Source: Sulfurospirillum cavolei (GTDB taxonomy: Bacteria; Campylobacterota; Campylobacteria; Campylobacterales; Sulfurospirillaceae). From it: a stretch of DNA of 64,000 nt. The notes under the pieces are model-generated. The model did not search any database, had not been told where the DNA came from, and was given only the letters and a program-made list of their open reading frames with translations. Shown in pieces: positions 9,481 through 20,305 of this stretch (positions are counted from its first letter, which is position 1; each line of letters begins with the position of its first letter). The DNA lies in assembly GCF_001548055.1 (NCBI RefSeq), contig NZ_AP014724.1:806001-870000 (forward strand), read 5' to 3'. The position numbers were made by a program, and so were the translations under genes.

Positions 9481-10451
9481 TGGAGTTTTTCCCACACCAT
9501 AAAGTATACGATTTTATGAAAGTGAGTCGTTTTTTTATCGTAACGACGCTTTCGCTTGCTTTTATTTCTATTATTCTTTTCTTTACGCACGGATTGAGCT
9601 ACGGAATCGATTTTGCCGGCGGTACGGTCGTGCAATTAAAATACGAACAAACCGCTCCGATGGATAAGATTCGTGAAGCACTCGCGAAAGATAAACTCTT
9701 TTCCGGTGCGATCGTTACGGAATTCGGCTCTCCCGAAGAAGTCCAAATCCGTTTTGCTTCTACGACTGAGGGCGTCACGCACGATGTCGGCGATATTATC
9801 CGTTCAACACTGAAGGATTCGGGATCGTTCGATGTACGTAAAGTCGATATCGTAGGTCCAAAAGTAGGCGGTGAGCTTCGCCAAAAAGGGATTATGGCGG
9901 CCGTTCTTAGTATGATAGGCATTATGATCTATGTCGGATTTCGCTTTGAATGGACGTTCGCGGTCGCTTCGATTATTACGTTGCTTCACGACGTCGCTAT
10001 CACTACGGGGGCACTTATTCTCTTTAAAGTTGAGATGAGTTTGGACGTGCTGGCGGCAATTTTGACCTTAATCGGTTATTCGATTAACGACACGATTATT
10101 ATTTACGACCGTATTCGTGAAGAACTGAAAAGTACCAAAGATATGGATTTGATGCATGTGATTAATACCTCCGTTTCCAAAACCCTTTCGCGAACGATTT
10201 TAACGGTATTGACCGTTTTCTTTGTCGTCTTTACGTTGTATGTTTTCGGCGGCGAGATTATTCACGGATTTAGTTTTACCATGTTGCTGGGTTTGATTAT
10301 CGGTAGTTACAGCTCTATTTTTATCTCCGCACCGTTTTTGAAAGTGTTGGGTTTTAGCGTTGAAGGCTACAAAAATAAAATCGCGCTTAAAGAGAAAAAC
10401 AGACTGGAAAAAGCTAAAATGCGCTCACAGTACGAAAAAGGCACGGTATAG
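9480..10451 (+). CDS. secF: protein translocase subunit SecF
   Basis: Partner of SecD in the inner membrane. The 323 residues show an N-terminal helix, the periplasmic motif [16 protein letters not shown] and about five helices. These include [21 protein letters not shown] and [17 protein letters not shown]. The stop-start overlap with secD is a single base, and leuS follows after 8 bases, so the translocase genes and the tRNA synthetase are probably one transcript. Confidence 0.97.
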   Translation: MEFFPHHKVYDFMKVSRFFIVTTLSLAFISIILFFTHGLSYGIDFAGGTVVQLKYEQTAPMDKIREALAKDKLFSGAIVTEFGSPEEVQIRFASTTEGVTHDVGDIIRSTLKDSGSFDVRKVDIVGPKVGGELRQKGIMAAVLSMIGIMIYVGFRFEWTFAVASIITLLHDVAITTGALILFKVEMSLDVLAAILTLIGYSINDTIIIYDRIREELKSTKDMDLMHVINTSVSKTLSRTILTVLTVFFVVFTLYVFGGEIIHGFSFTMLLGLIIGSYSSIFISAPFLKVLGFSVEGYKNKIALKEKNRLEKAKMRSQYEKGTV

Positions 10452-10459
10452 GAATTAAG

Positions 10460-12907
10460 ATGCAGTACAATCCTTTAGAAATTGAAAAAAAATGGCAAGA
10501 TCGCTGGCATGCGACGAATGCATTCGAACCCCATAGCGATTTTACGCAAAAGAAAAAATACATTTTAAGCATGTTTCCCTATCCCAGCGGTCGGATTCAT
10601 ATGGGGCACGTACGCAACTATACGATCGGCGATGCGATTGCAAGGCATTATCGTAAAAACGGCTTTAACGTTTTACACCCGATCGGTTGGGACAGTTTTG
10701 GAATGCCCGCCGAAAATGCGGCAATTAAGCACAAAGTTCACCCTAAAAAGTGGACGTACGAAAATATCGACTATATGCGTAAAGAGCTCTCCTCTTTGGG
10801 ACTTTCGTTTTCCGCCAAACGCGAATTTGCCGCAAGCGATCCTTTGTACACGAAGCATGAACAGCGTATCTTTATCGAAATGTTCACTAAAGGCTTGGTT
10901 TATCAAAAAAACGCCGTTTTAAATTGGTGCAATACATGTCAAACCGTTTTGGCTAACGAACAAGTCGAAGAGGGATGTTGTTGGCGTTGCGACAATCCGG
11001 TCGAACAACGCTTGCTTCCGGGCTATTACCTTAAAATTACGCAATACGCGCAAGAATTATTGGACGATTGCGAGAAATTACGCGCAGGTTGGCCGAATCA
11101 AGTTTTAACGATGCAGGAAAATTGGATCGGTCGAAGCGAAGGTTTGGAATTTACGTTTGCTTTAACTCCCGAATCCAAGGCAAAATTGGACGGAAAATTT
11201 GAAGCGTATAACGTTTTTACGACTCGCCCCGATACGATTTACGGGGTGAGTTATTCTGCCTTGGCACCGGAACATCCGATCGTCAATTATCTGATCGAAC
11301 ATCGGCTTTTAAGCGAAGAAAAAACGGCACAGATTAAAGCGATGCAACGTGTAGGTGCGCGTGAACGCGCCCAATCGGAAAAAGAGGGTGTTAGCTTAGG
11401 CATCGACGTGATTCATCCTTTAACGGGGGAAAGCGTTCCTGTTTGGGTTGCCAACTTCGTTTTGATCGAATACGGCGGCGGTGCGGTTATGGCGGTTCCC
11501 GCTCATGACGAACGCGACTTCGAATTTGCCAAAAAGTACGATTTAGCGATAATTCAAAGCATTGAAACTGCTTCGCCTTTTGACGGAAGTGCGGCGACAT
11601 GTGAATACGGTACGCTGGTGAATTCGGGAGAATTTAGCGGGCTGGATTCCAAAAGCGCACAAAAACGCATTATCGCCCGTTTTGAAGAAAAAGGCATCGG
11701 TACGAAAGTCGTTAACTATAAATTACGCGATTGGGGTATTAGCCGTCAGCGTTATTGGGGTGCTCCGATTCCGATGGTGCATTGTCCTAAATGCGGGCTC
11801 GTTCCCGAAAAATTTGAAAATCTTCCGGTTGCGCTTCCCGACGACGTCGAAATTTCGGGCGAGGGCAATCCTTTAGACAAGCACCCGACGTGGAAATACA
11901 CGAAGTGTCCCGTATGCGGACACGACGCAACGCGCGAAACCGATACGATGGATACTTTTTTTCAATCCAGTTGGTATTTTTTACGTTACACGTCCGATCC
12001 GGCGTTTTGGAGCGACGTACCTTTTGATAAAGAGAGCGTTAATTACTGGATGAACGTCGATCAATACATCGGCGGTATCGAACATGCGATTTTACACCTG
12101 TTGTATTCGCGCTTTTTTACCAAAGTGCTTCGCGATTTGGGATACGTGAATTGCGATGAACCGTTTGCCAATCTTTTAACTCAAGGGATGGTGCTTAAAG
12201 ACGGTTCAAAAATGAGCAAAAGTAAAGGCAATACGGTCGATCCCGATTCGATTATTAAGACCTACGGAGCGGATACGGCACGTCTGTTTATTCTTTTTGC
12301 CGCACCGCCTCAAAAAGAGCTTGAGTGGAACGATAGTGCGGTGGAGGGGGCGTTTCGCTTCATCAAACGGTTTGTTCAAAAAAGCGAAAACGTTCGTACA
12401 TGTAAGGCTTTGCCGAACATCGATCATGCAACTCTTTCCAAAGCATCGCAATACGCACGTAAAAAAGTCTACGAAGCACTTAAAAAATCCAATGAGGTTT
12501 TTGAGGGAAGTTACACGTTCAACACTTTAATCGCCGCATGCATGGAAGCTCTCAACGCACTTAGCGAACAAAACGATTCGGACGTTTGGACGGAGGGGTA
12601 TTTTATCTTGCTCAACCTTTTGGAACCGGTGATCCCGCATACGTGTTGGGAACTTAGCGAAGATCTTTTTACATGTAAAAACTTTACGACGATTGCATTA
12701 AAAGAAGAGGTTTTTGTCAGCGATAGTATGATTTTGGCGGTCACGGTTAACGGTAAAAAACGCGCCGAGATTGAAGTGCCTACGAGTATTTCTCAAGAAG
12801 AAGCTTTAAAATGCGGCAAAGAGAGTGCGGCAAAATGGCTAGAAGGCATGACGCTTCTCAAAGAAATTTACGTTCCCAATAAATTGATCAATCTGGTGGT
12901 AAAGTAG
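10460..12907 (+). CDS. leuS: leucine--tRNA ligase
   Basis: Class I aminoacyl-tRNA synthetase charging tRNA-Leu. The 815-residue protein has the HIGH-type motif in [11 protein letters not shown] near residue 40. It also has a Cys-rich zinc-type insert ([10 protein letters not shown]), the CP1 editing domain with TTRPDT and the KMSKS loop in [12 protein letters not shown]. The C-terminus carries an anticodon-binding and tail domain. lptE begins one base after the stop. The order secF-leuS-lptE is like that at the Helicobacter cell-shape locus. Confidence 0.97.
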   Translation: MQYNPLEIEKKWQDRWHATNAFEPHSDFTQKKKYILSMFPYPSGRIHMGHVRNYTIGDAIARHYRKNGFNVLHPIGWDSFGMPAENAAIKHKVHPKKWTYENIDYMRKELSSLGLSFSAKREFAASDPLYTKHEQRIFIEMFTKGLVYQKNAVLNWCNTCQTVLANEQVEEGCCWRCDNPVEQRLLPGYYLKITQYAQELLDDCEKLRAGWPNQVLTMQENWIGRSEGLEFTFALTPESKAKLDGKFEAYNVFTTRPDTIYGVSYSALAPEHPIVNYLIEHRLLSEEKTAQIKAMQRVGARERAQSEKEGVSLGIDVIHPLTGESVPVWVANFVLIEYGGGAVMAVPAHDERDFEFAKKYDLAIIQSIETASPFDGSAATCEYGTLVNSGEFSGLDSKSAQKRIIARFEEKGIGTKVVNYKLRDWGISRQRYWGAPIPMVHCPKCGLVPEKFENLPVALPDDVEISGEGNPLDKHPTWKYTKCPVCGHDATRETDTMDTFFQSSWYFLRYTSDPAFWSDVPFDKESVNYWMNVDQYIGGIEHAILHLLYSRFFTKVLRDLGYVNCDEPFANLLTQGMVLKDGSKMSKSKGNTVDPDSIIKTYGADTARLFILFAAPPQKELEWNDSAVEGAFRFIKRFVQKSENVRTCKALPNIDHATLSKASQYARKKVYEALKKSNEVFEGSYTFNTLIAACMEALNALSEQNDSDVWTEGYFILLNLLEPVIPHTCWELSEDLFTCKNFTTIALKEEVFVSDSMILAVTVNGKKRAEIEVPTSISQEEALKCGKESAAKWLEGMTLLKEIYVPNKLINLVVK

Positions 12908-12908
12908 T

Positions 12909-13427
12909 ATGAAACAACTTTTTCTTGGACTTGTCGTTCTCCTATGGCTCGGCGGATGCGGGTATAAACCCTCTTCGTATTATGCCAAAGAGGCTTTAGG
13001 CGATACGATTTATGCGGAAGTGAGTATTTCGAGGCAAGACCCAAGAAATAGCGTTTTAATTAACGATGCGATCAACGAAGCAATCGTGAACCGTTTCGGA
13101 GCGAAATTGGCAACGAAGGAGCGTGCGGAAACGATCTTGAAAGTGCGTATCGACAGCCTCTCGTTTACACCGACGATTTACGATAAATACGGTTACGTCA
13201 ATGCCTATAAAACTTCGGTCGTTCTTTCGTTTACGTATGAGGCGAAAGATAACAAGGTGGAAAAACTAACCGCGTCGGGAGAATACGACTTTTTTATCGC
13301 AACCAACAGCATTATCTCCGATACGAATCGTTACGAGGCGATTAAAGCGGCGTCAAGCGAAGCTTTGGACGAGTTTATTTCGAAAATTGCGATCAAAGGA
13401 CTACGCAATGGCAACCACCATCAATGA
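12909..13427 (+). CDS. lptE: LPS-assembly lipoprotein LptE
   Basis: Outer-membrane lipoprotein that plugs LptD during lipopolysaccharide insertion. It begins with a lipoprotein signal with a perfect lipobox (LGGC, Cys17) and the typical following residues GYKPSS. The remaining domain has the sequence pattern of Campylobacterota LptE (SVLINDAINEAIVNRFGA, then alternating strands). It overlaps the next gene by 20 bases. Its position between leuS and folC matches other Campylobacterota, which supports the call beyond the weak sequence conservation of the family. Confidence 0.8.
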   Translation: MKQLFLGLVVLLWLGGCGYKPSSYYAKEALGDTIYAEVSISRQDPRNSVLINDAINEAIVNRFGAKLATKERAETILKVRIDSLSFTPTIYDKYGYVNAYKTSVVLSFTYEAKDNKVEKLTASGEYDFFIATNSIISDTNRYEAIKAASSEALDEFISKIAIKGLRNGNHHQ

Positions 13428-14952
13428 AATCATTAAAGAGTCTTTAGAGTCCATTAAAGCCGAACATTTAAGCCTTACACCCGATAATTACGCGAAAGTC
13501 TTCTGTAAAGTCGCGAAGCAAAAAGGCGTGATCGTCGAAGATTGCCAAAAAGTCGAAAAGTACGTCAAAAAACTCGATGCGACGATTATCGCCGATATGA
13601 AACGCTTTAATATCGGCTCGGTGGACGAATTGCTCTCCTTTCTCGTTGCCAAACTCAATCGTGCCAATGAAGGCGATGCGCTCAAAATGGTGAGTGCTTT
13701 AGCGTTGTTGACCAAACGCGTTTTGCAGGCGATTACCTTGTTGCATGATGCCAAAGCAACGAACCTTGCTAATGCTTCTTTGGAGCGTTTGGATTTTCAC
13801 CAAAACCTCCAATCCATTGAGTTAGTCAAAGAAAAATGGTTTGATTTTATTTCCAACTACGACGACAGTTATCTTAAAAAACTCGATGTATTCGGGCATA
13901 TCTCAAAAGACGATTTGGAGATGATGGTACGAGACGTCTTGCGTTTGCTAAACAAAGACGACAGTTTAGAAATTTACAGAGGGTTGGTTCCTTTGATCGT
14001 CGCTTCGCTGTCGCCTTCTATCGCTTCGGGTATGAACGACGAACTTGCCAATATCGGACACGAACTTCGGGCTTCCCCCGAGGCGTTAGGCACGCCTGCG
14101 TTTCAAAAGGAGATTAAGCAGTTAATTTCAAAGCGTATTACACTCGATAAAGAAGAAGTTAAAAAGAAAGTTGCCGCGTTGGATAAAATCTTGGATGAAA
14201 TCAATAAAAAAATCGTTGATTTGATTCAAAGCAGCAATCTTAGTCATCAGCAAGTCAAAACTATTCGTGCCGATTTGCAAAAAATCGATTTTTCGCAAGA
14301 CGGTTTTGAGAGCGTTCATTCGAAACTTTTGCATATTGCCTCTTCTTTGGAAAACGAAACGCGTTCCTTAAGCGAGAAGATGATGAGCAACCAAGAGACC
14401 ATTACCAAATTGCAAAGCCGTATCACGAAGCTAGAATCGGCGTTACTGGTCGCTAAGCAAGAGGTTAAAGAAGATTATCTTACGCACGTTGCGACACGTA
14501 GAGCGTTATCGAACGAACTTGAGCGCGTCGAAGACGCTTTTATGCGTTATAAGGTCGATTATACGCTCTGTTTTATCGACATCGATCACTTTAAAAACGT
14601 AAACGACAACTACGGTCACGAAGCGGGCGACGTTATCCTCTCGACGGTCGGTAAGATTTTACGCAAGTATATCCGTCAGGTTGATTTTGCGGGACGTTAC
14701 GGCGGCGAGGAGTTCTTGGTTATTTTACCGAGTACCGATTTGGCGCAAGCCATTCATTTCGCGGAAAAAATTCGAAACGTCATCGAGCAATTTAAATTTT
14801 TATACAAAAGCGAACGCATTAACGTGACGATCAGTTGCGGCGTCGCACAGCGTTCGCAATACGCCTCCAAAGAAGAAGTCTTAAACGCCGCCGATACGCT
14901 TTTGTATAAGGCCAAAGAGTGCGGGCGCAATCAAGTGATGCCTATTTTGTAA
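13408..14952 (+). CDS. diguanylate cyclase (GGDEF domain) with long helical N-terminus
   Basis: Predicted cytoplasmic enzyme making cyclic-di-GMP from two GTP. The start is the ATG at 13408, with AAAGGA 7 bases upstream; an earlier in-frame start lacks a ribosome site. Of 514 residues, the first 340 are mostly helical with coiled-coil stretches and no membrane segment or known sensor. The last 160 are a GGDEF domain: IDIDHFKNVND, NYGHEAGD, and active-site RYGGEEF. An allosteric inhibitory site, RQVD, lies five residues before GGEEF, so product feedback is expected. It overlaps lptE and abuts folC, inside an operon for envelope and cell-shape genes. Confidence 0.9.
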   Translation: MATTINEIIKESLESIKAEHLSLTPDNYAKVFCKVAKQKGVIVEDCQKVEKYVKKLDATIIADMKRFNIGSVDELLSFLVAKLNRANEGDALKMVSALALLTKRVLQAITLLHDAKATNLANASLERLDFHQNLQSIELVKEKWFDFISNYDDSYLKKLDVFGHISKDDLEMMVRDVLRLLNKDDSLEIYRGLVPLIVASLSPSIASGMNDELANIGHELRASPEALGTPAFQKEIKQLISKRITLDKEEVKKKVAALDKILDEINKKIVDLIQSSNLSHQQVKTIRADLQKIDFSQDGFESVHSKLLHIASSLENETRSLSEKMMSNQETITKLQSRITKLESALLVAKQEVKEDYLTHVATRRALSNELERVEDAFMRYKVDYTLCFIDIDHFKNVNDNYGHEAGDVILSTVGKILRKYIRQVDFAGRYGGEEFLVILPSTDLAQAIHFAEKIRNVIEQFKFLYKSERINVTISCGVAQRSQYASKEEVLNAADTLLYKAKECGRNQVMPIL

Positions 14953-16095
14953 ATGACGCTTCTTTCTTTTTTAGACCCTAAACCGCTTTCTTACGACGAG
15001 ATCGACTATGAACGTATGCCAAGAACGTATCGTCGTATTGCATCGCACTTTAAGCTTCCTCGCATCGTTCACGTCGTCGGTACGAACGGTAAAGGAACGA
15101 CGGGACGCTTTTTAGCACAGATGTTGCGTCATAACGGCTTTCACGTCGGACATTACACTTCGCCGCACATTCTTCGTTTTAACGAGCGAATCTGGATCGA
15201 CGGATGCGACGTCCAAGATGCGATTTTAGAAGCGTATCATCAAAAACTGCTTTCATGGCTTGATGCACACGAGGCACAGGCTCTTTCGTATTTTGAGTAT
15301 ACGACGCTTTTAGCCATGGCTATTTTTTGCGATTTTTGCGATTACGTCGTTTTAGAGGCGGGGCTTGGCGGTGAGTTTGACGCGACCAACGTTTTTCCTA
15401 AAATACTTTCGATTGTAACGCCTATCGGGTACGATCATCAAGATTTTTTAGGCGATACGATCGAAGCGATTGCGACGACAAAGCTCAATAGCATCGCCAA
15501 CGATTTCGTCTTAGCCGCACAATACGAAGCGAGCGTCGAAGTTCTGGCGCGTCAAAAAGCTCAAAGCTTACATGTCACGATGGTTCAGCCTCGCTTTGAC
15601 GCAAAAACGTCTGACATGTTAGAAGCGTATATCTCTTCGTATACGAACGCGCCTTTTTTAATCGAAAACTTTAAGACGGCGTTTTGCGCGTTAACCTTTC
15701 TTGGGTATGATATAACGTTTGAAAGTTTTTCCATAACGATGTTACAAGGACGCCATCAAAAAATCCTTCCCAACGTCACCTTAGACGTCGGGCATAACGT
15801 CATGGCGGCTTTAGCATTGGCGCAAAGCTTTGATGGAAAAAAAGTAGGGCTTATTTATAATTGCTATAAAGATAAAGATTACAGAACGATTTTAAAGCTC
15901 TTGGTTCCTATCATCGAAGAGATCTACGTGATTGCGATTCATAGTTCGCGTGCGGTAGATGAAGCACGCTTGTACGAGACGGCGAAAGAATACGGTTTGA
16001 AAATCTCCTCGTTTCAAGCGATTGATCCTCAAAAAGAGTATGTCGTTTTCGGCTCTTTTAGTGTTGCCGAGGCATTTTTAAAAGGGATAAAGTGA
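14953..16095 (+). CDS. folC: dihydrofolate synthase / folylpolyglutamate synthase
   Basis: Mur-ligase-family enzyme that adds glutamate to dihydropteroate and folates. The 380 residues include the ATP loop VVGTNGKGTTGR, the following HYTSPHILRFNERI, a LEAGLGGEFDATNV motif and VTPIGYDHQDFLGD. The start codon directly follows the stop of the cyclase gene, and the 3' end overlaps the next gene by 4 bases. The position between lptE and a Csd-type peptidase matches H. pylori. Confidence 0.94.
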   Translation: MTLLSFLDPKPLSYDEIDYERMPRTYRRIASHFKLPRIVHVVGTNGKGTTGRFLAQMLRHNGFHVGHYTSPHILRFNERIWIDGCDVQDAILEAYHQKLLSWLDAHEAQALSYFEYTTLLAMAIFCDFCDYVVLEAGLGGEFDATNVFPKILSIVTPIGYDHQDFLGDTIEAIATTKLNSIANDFVLAAQYEASVEVLARQKAQSLHVTMVQPRFDAKTSDMLEAYISSYTNAPFLIENFKTAFCALTFLGYDITFESFSITMLQGRHQKILPNVTLDVGHNVMAALALAQSFDGKKVGLIYNCYKDKDYRTILKLLVPIIEEIYVIAIHSSRAVDEARLYETAKEYGLKISSFQAIDPQKEYVVFGSFSVAEAFLKGIK

Positions 16096-16991
16096 AAGAT
16101 AAATTTACGGTTACGATCTCAGACGTTCACGGTTCGCGCCACTTTTTATTGCACCAAGTCATTAAAAAATTTCTTTTGTATTTTACGCTTTTTGTCGCCT
16201 TAGTGATTCTTGTCGGCAGTTTCGTCATTCTTTTTCTCATGAAAGAGGTGTCTGCGTTAGAAGCAAAAAAAGAGAGTGCGATTAACGAACGCAATATTTT
16301 ATTAGCACAAAACGAATCTTTGCAAGAAGAGATTTCGGAAAAGTCGAAAGAGTACGAAGCAATTCGCGATAAAATTAGCAACGTCGAAGAGTTGATCGGT
16401 CTAAGAGCTAACGATGAAGATGCACTTGACACGCGTCTTGAAGAGATCGACGTAACCGTTTTACAGCAAAAAACCTTTTTTGACAATATTCCCAGCGGTG
16501 ACGTGATGGCGTACAGTGAATTTTCTTCGCGTTTTGGATGGCGGGAAAATCCTATTTTGAAGCGTAAAGAGTTTCATGCGGGAACCGATTTACGTGCGCC
16601 GGTCGGAACGCCTGTCTTAGCACCGGCGGACGGCGTCGTTAAATTTATTCAGTACAATCAAAACAGCGGTTACGGAAACGTCGTCTCTCTCAGCCATAAT
16701 TACGGGTTTGAGAGTTATTATGCTCATTTGATGAACAAACCGATCGTCAAAGAGGGGCAGTTCGTGAAAAAAGGGGATATTATTGCCTATTCGGGTAACA
16801 GCGGTATGTCCACCGGTCCTCATTTGCATTATGAAATCAAGTTTATAGGGCGTCTTTTAGACCCTGAAACCTTTTTACGTTGGAAAGGGTCTAATTTTAC
16901 GGAAATCTTTCAAAAGGAGAAGAGAGTCACATGGGAATCTTTGATAAAACTAATCAATGCGCAGTACCCGCTTCCGAAACAACCATCGTAG
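16092..16991 (+). CDS. Csd1-like M23 metallopeptidase, membrane-anchored
   Basis: Peptidoglycan endopeptidase likely to act in the periplasm on cross-links. The start is GTG in a GTGA overlap with folC. The layout is a short cytoplasmic N-terminus, a membrane helix (about residues 28-50), a coiled coil (50-105) and a LytM/M23 domain. Zinc ligands are visible as His162 and Asp166 (HAGTD) and His246 (PHLH), with His211 and His244 also conserved. The 3' end overlaps the bactofilin gene by 61 bases. In H. pylori, Csd1 and Csd2 are paired here with the bactofilin CcmA to set helical shape; only one peptidase gene is present in this window. Confidence 0.88.
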   Translation: MKDKFTVTISDVHGSRHFLLHQVIKKFLLYFTLFVALVILVGSFVILFLMKEVSALEAKKESAINERNILLAQNESLQEEISEKSKEYEAIRDKISNVEELIGLRANDEDALDTRLEEIDVTVLQQKTFFDNIPSGDVMAYSEFSSRFGWRENPILKRKEFHAGTDLRAPVGTPVLAPADGVVKFIQYNQNSGYGNVVSLSHNYGFESYYAHLMNKPIVKEGQFVKKGDIIAYSGNSGMSTGPHLHYEIKFIGRLLDPETFLRWKGSNFTEIFQKEKRVTWESLIKLINAQYPLPKQPS

Positions 16992-17320
16992 CAAGCGGCG
17001 CAAAAGTCGAGGGTATTTTTCATTGCGAAACACGTTTACATGTCGACGGTGAAATTATCGGTAAAATTCTTTCCGAAAGTATCGTGACGATCGGTAAACA
17101 AGGAAAGGTGAGCGGCGAAATCCACGCAAGTCGGCTGATTATCAACGGACTTTTCGAGGGCAATGCCGATTGCGACAACGTCGAAGTCTTAGAAGGCGGA
17201 AAGCTTTTGGGTAAAGTGGTTTCTAAAGAGCTGATTATTGAAGCGAAAGCTATTTTTGAAGGCGAGAGTAAGATTAAAACCGCAAGCGAAGAAGCACCCA
17301 AGCTCTCCTACGAAGGATAA
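16931..17320 (+). CDS. ccmA: bactofilin (CcmA-like)
   Basis: Cytoskeletal protein that polymerises into beta-helical filaments and localises peptidoglycan enzymes. The 129 residues contain the bactofilin core of short repeated strands: GAKVEGIFHCETRLHVDGEI, GKILSESIVTIG, GKVSGEIHASRLIINGLFEG and DNVEVLEGGKLLGKV. The AAGGAG site lies inside the peptidase gene, and 61 bases overlap between the two frames. The symbol follows the syntenic H. pylori gene next to csd1 and mfd. Confidence 0.9.
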   Translation: MGIFDKTNQCAVPASETTIVASGAKVEGIFHCETRLHVDGEIIGKILSESIVTIGKQGKVSGEIHASRLIINGLFEGNADCDNVEVLEGGKLLGKVVSKELIIEAKAIFEGESKIKTASEEAPKLSYEG

Positions 17321-17329
17321 AGGAATTTT

Positions 17330-20305
17330 TTGTTACAAGCCTCGTGTTACGAATTTTTAATATCCAAACCGGATACTCAACTCATCGGCGTCAAAGGCGA
17401 TAAAGAGGCATTTTTAGCCTGCGAAGTCGCACTTTACGTCGGATATAAAGCGTACGTACTTCCCGATCTTCGGGCCAATAGCGGCGATGACTTACTCTCG
17501 TTTCACGACGAGATGTTCGTTTTGCTTCGAACCTTGCAGGCGTTTTATCAAGACGCTTCGTCGAAAAAAATGCTGATTGCACCGATTCGAACGCTTTTGA
17601 CGCCGCTTCCCAAACCTGAAATCTTTCAAACCTTACATGTAGAATTCGGCTCCCGCCTTGAGCTAGACGTGTTTCGAGAAACAATGTTTTATTGGGGATA
17701 CCGTTTTGTCGACGTGGTGCAAGGTAAAGGCGAAATTTCCGTACGCGGCGATATTATCGATCTTTTTCCTCCCGATCAAGACTATGCCGTGCGTATTTGC
17801 CTCTTCGACGATGAAATCGAAAGCCTTCGTTTTTTTGATTGTGAGACGCAAAAGAGCGATAAAGAAGAGCTTGAAAGCCTGAGGATTATTCCGGCTTTGT
17901 TTGCGCTCGATCAAACGCGCTACGAAACGATGGAGAAGCGTATAGAGCATCTCAAAAGCGATAGTTTTACCAAAGATATGCATTCGCTAGGCTTATGGGT
18001 CTTGGGTGAGTATGCCGATAATTACGTGACGCGTTTTCGTATCCGCTTGGCAGGCGATATAGACGATGAACTTGAAGAGATTGCTTTGTTTAACGAAGAA
18101 GAAGCTGCATCGTTACGTGCATTGCCGAAAATTCCCGAGGCAACGCGTTTTAGGGATATTGATATCGCTACGAGCAATCTTAAAACGTTTTTAGAGCTAC
18201 ATCGCGCTAAGAAAATTACGCTTCTTGCCAAAAACGAGCTTCTCTTGCGGATGGCGGAACTCGATTCTTTGCAGACGAAATTTACCGAGAGCGAACGCAT
18301 CGTCACGATTATGAGTCAAGACGAGGTTATTCTTTCGCTCAATAAACCCGTCGTCAAAGTCAAACGAAAGCGTGCAAATTTCGTACTCGACGAACTGAAA
18401 ATCGGTGATTACGTGGTGCATGAACACTACGGTATCGGTATTTTTAGAGGTTTGACGCCCATTAGCGTTTTAGGGGCAACGAAAGATTTCGTGCTCATTG
18501 AATACCTCGGCGACGACAAATTATTGTTGCCGGTCGAAAACCTCCACGTCATCGATCGTTACATCGGCGAAAGCGGCGGTTTAATCAGTGTCGATCGTTT
18601 AGGCAAAGGCAGCTTCCAAAAGCTTAAAGCAAAAACCCAAGAGCGTTTGATGGAGATCGCAAGTGAGATTATTGCGATTGCCGCAAAACGCGAGATGATC
18701 GACGCCTTAGATATTGAAAGCTCCGCAGAAGCCTTGGCGGCATTTCAAGACGATGCCGGATTCGTCTATACCGAAGATCAAAAACGTACGATTAGCGAGA
18801 TTTTAAACGACTTGCACAGCGGTAAAATGATGGATCGGCTTCTAAGCGGCGATGTGGGATTCGGAAAAACCGAAGTCGCGATGAATGCTATTTTCGCAAC
18901 CGTTCAAAAAGGGTATCAAGCTTTGTTAATCGCGCCGACGACGCTTTTATGTTCGCAACATTTCAAAAGTCTTTCAACGCGTTTTTCAAAATACGGCATT
19001 CGCGTCGCGCAACTCGATCGCTTTACCACGCCGGCACAAAAACAAACGATTCTCAAAGGGCTTAAAGACGGAAGCTTACATGTATGTGTTGGAACGCATG
19101 CCCTTTTTGACGTGGAATTGCACAATCCTGCGCTCATCGTCGTGGACGAAGAGCATAAATTCGGCGTGAAACAAAAAGAAAAACTCAAAAATTTCCGCGA
19201 AAACGTGCATATTCTCTCGATGAGCGCGACACCGATTCCCAGAAGCCTCAATATGGCACTCAGTTCCATCAAACAGTATTCGCAACTGCTCACACCTCCG
19301 AACGATCGCGAAGACGTGCGTACGTTTGTTAAAGAGTATGACGAAAAAGTGATTAAAGAGGCAATTTTACGAGAGTTGCGACGCGGCGGTCAGGTCTTTT
19401 TCGTTCACAACCGCATTGCGACGATCGAAGACAAACGCAAAGCTTTGCAACGTATGATGCCGCATCTGCGCATTTTAACGTTACACTCCGAAATTAGCGC
19501 GAGCGTGACCGAAAAAGAGATGCTTCGTTTCGAAGAAAAAGCGTACGACGTATTGCTTTCGACCTCAATTATCGAGTCTGGAATTCATATTCCCAACGTC
19601 AATACGATTATGATCGATTCGGCCGATCATTTCGGTATGGCGGATTTGCATCAGCTGCGCGGACGTGTAGGGCGAGGCAAACGACAAGGCTTTTGCTACT
19701 TTTTAGTCAAAAACAAAGAAGAACTTTCCGAAGCCGCCAAAAAACGTTTAATCGCATTGGAATCCAATTCGTATTTGGGAAGCGGCTCGATTTTGGCATA
19801 TCATGACCTTGAAATCCGCGGCGGAGGCAATCTCGTCGGCGAAGCACAAAGCGGGCACATCAAACATATCGGCTACGCGTTATACCTAAAAATGCTCGAG
19901 GACGCCATCAACGCCTTACTCGGTAAAGCACCGGTCGCCCATCGCGAAGTCGATATTAAGCTCTCTATAAACGCTTTTATCAGTGAGCAGTATATTTTTG
20001 AAGAACGCGTGAGATTGGAACTCTACCGAAGGTTGAGTCGATGCCAAAACGTTCAAGAACTCTTCTTAATCGAAGAGGAGATGTTGGACCGTTTCGGTAA
20101 GTTAGACGTTACGACACGACAGTTTTTACAGCTAATCGAAATCAAGATCTTAGCGGCGCAAAAAAGCATTAGTTTGATTTCCAATTACCACCAAATGATT
20201 ACGATCAAATACGAAACCGAGCAAAAAACGACGCTTCAGTCGCGAAGTCGCGACGATGACGATGTTATTGCTTGCGTGTTGACGTATTTAAAGCAAACGC
20301 CATGA
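17330..20305 (+). CDS. mfd: transcription-repair coupling factor Mfd
   Basis: Mfd removes RNA polymerase stalled at lesions and recruits UvrA. The start is TTG, 5 bases after an AGGA site and 9 bases after bactofilin. Of 991 residues, the N-terminal part is the UvrB-like module. It is followed by the RNA-polymerase-interaction domain (IGDYVVHEHYGIGIFRG near residue 363) and a RecG-like motor. The motor carries Walker A SGDVGFGKTEVA and DEEH in VVDEEHKFGVKQ. uvrB at 29-31 kb acts in the same repair pathway. Confidence 0.96.
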   Translation: MLQASCYEFLISKPDTQLIGVKGDKEAFLACEVALYVGYKAYVLPDLRANSGDDLLSFHDEMFVLLRTLQAFYQDASSKKMLIAPIRTLLTPLPKPEIFQTLHVEFGSRLELDVFRETMFYWGYRFVDVVQGKGEISVRGDIIDLFPPDQDYAVRICLFDDEIESLRFFDCETQKSDKEELESLRIIPALFALDQTRYETMEKRIEHLKSDSFTKDMHSLGLWVLGEYADNYVTRFRIRLAGDIDDELEEIALFNEEEAASLRALPKIPEATRFRDIDIATSNLKTFLELHRAKKITLLAKNELLLRMAELDSLQTKFTESERIVTIMSQDEVILSLNKPVVKVKRKRANFVLDELKIGDYVVHEHYGIGIFRGLTPISVLGATKDFVLIEYLGDDKLLLPVENLHVIDRYIGESGGLISVDRLGKGSFQKLKAKTQERLMEIASEIIAIAAKREMIDALDIESSAEALAAFQDDAGFVYTEDQKRTISEILNDLHSGKMMDRLLSGDVGFGKTEVAMNAIFATVQKGYQALLIAPTTLLCSQHFKSLSTRFSKYGIRVAQLDRFTTPAQKQTILKGLKDGSLHVCVGTHALFDVELHNPALIVVDEEHKFGVKQKEKLKNFRENVHILSMSATPIPRSLNMALSSIKQYSQLLTPPNDREDVRTFVKEYDEKVIKEAILRELRRGGQVFFVHNRIATIEDKRKALQRMMPHLRILTLHSEISASVTEKEMLRFEEKAYDVLLSTSIIESGIHIPNVNTIMIDSADHFGMADLHQLRGRVGRGKRQGFCYFLVKNKEELSEAAKKRLIALESNSYLGSGSILAYHDLEIRGGGNLVGEAQSGHIKHIGYALYLKMLEDAINALLGKAPVAHREVDIKLSINAFISEQYIFEERVRLELYRRLSRCQNVQELFLIEEEMLDRFGKLDVTTRQFLQLIEIKILAAQKSISLISNYHQMITIKYETEQKTTLQSRSRDDDDVIACVLTYLKQTP

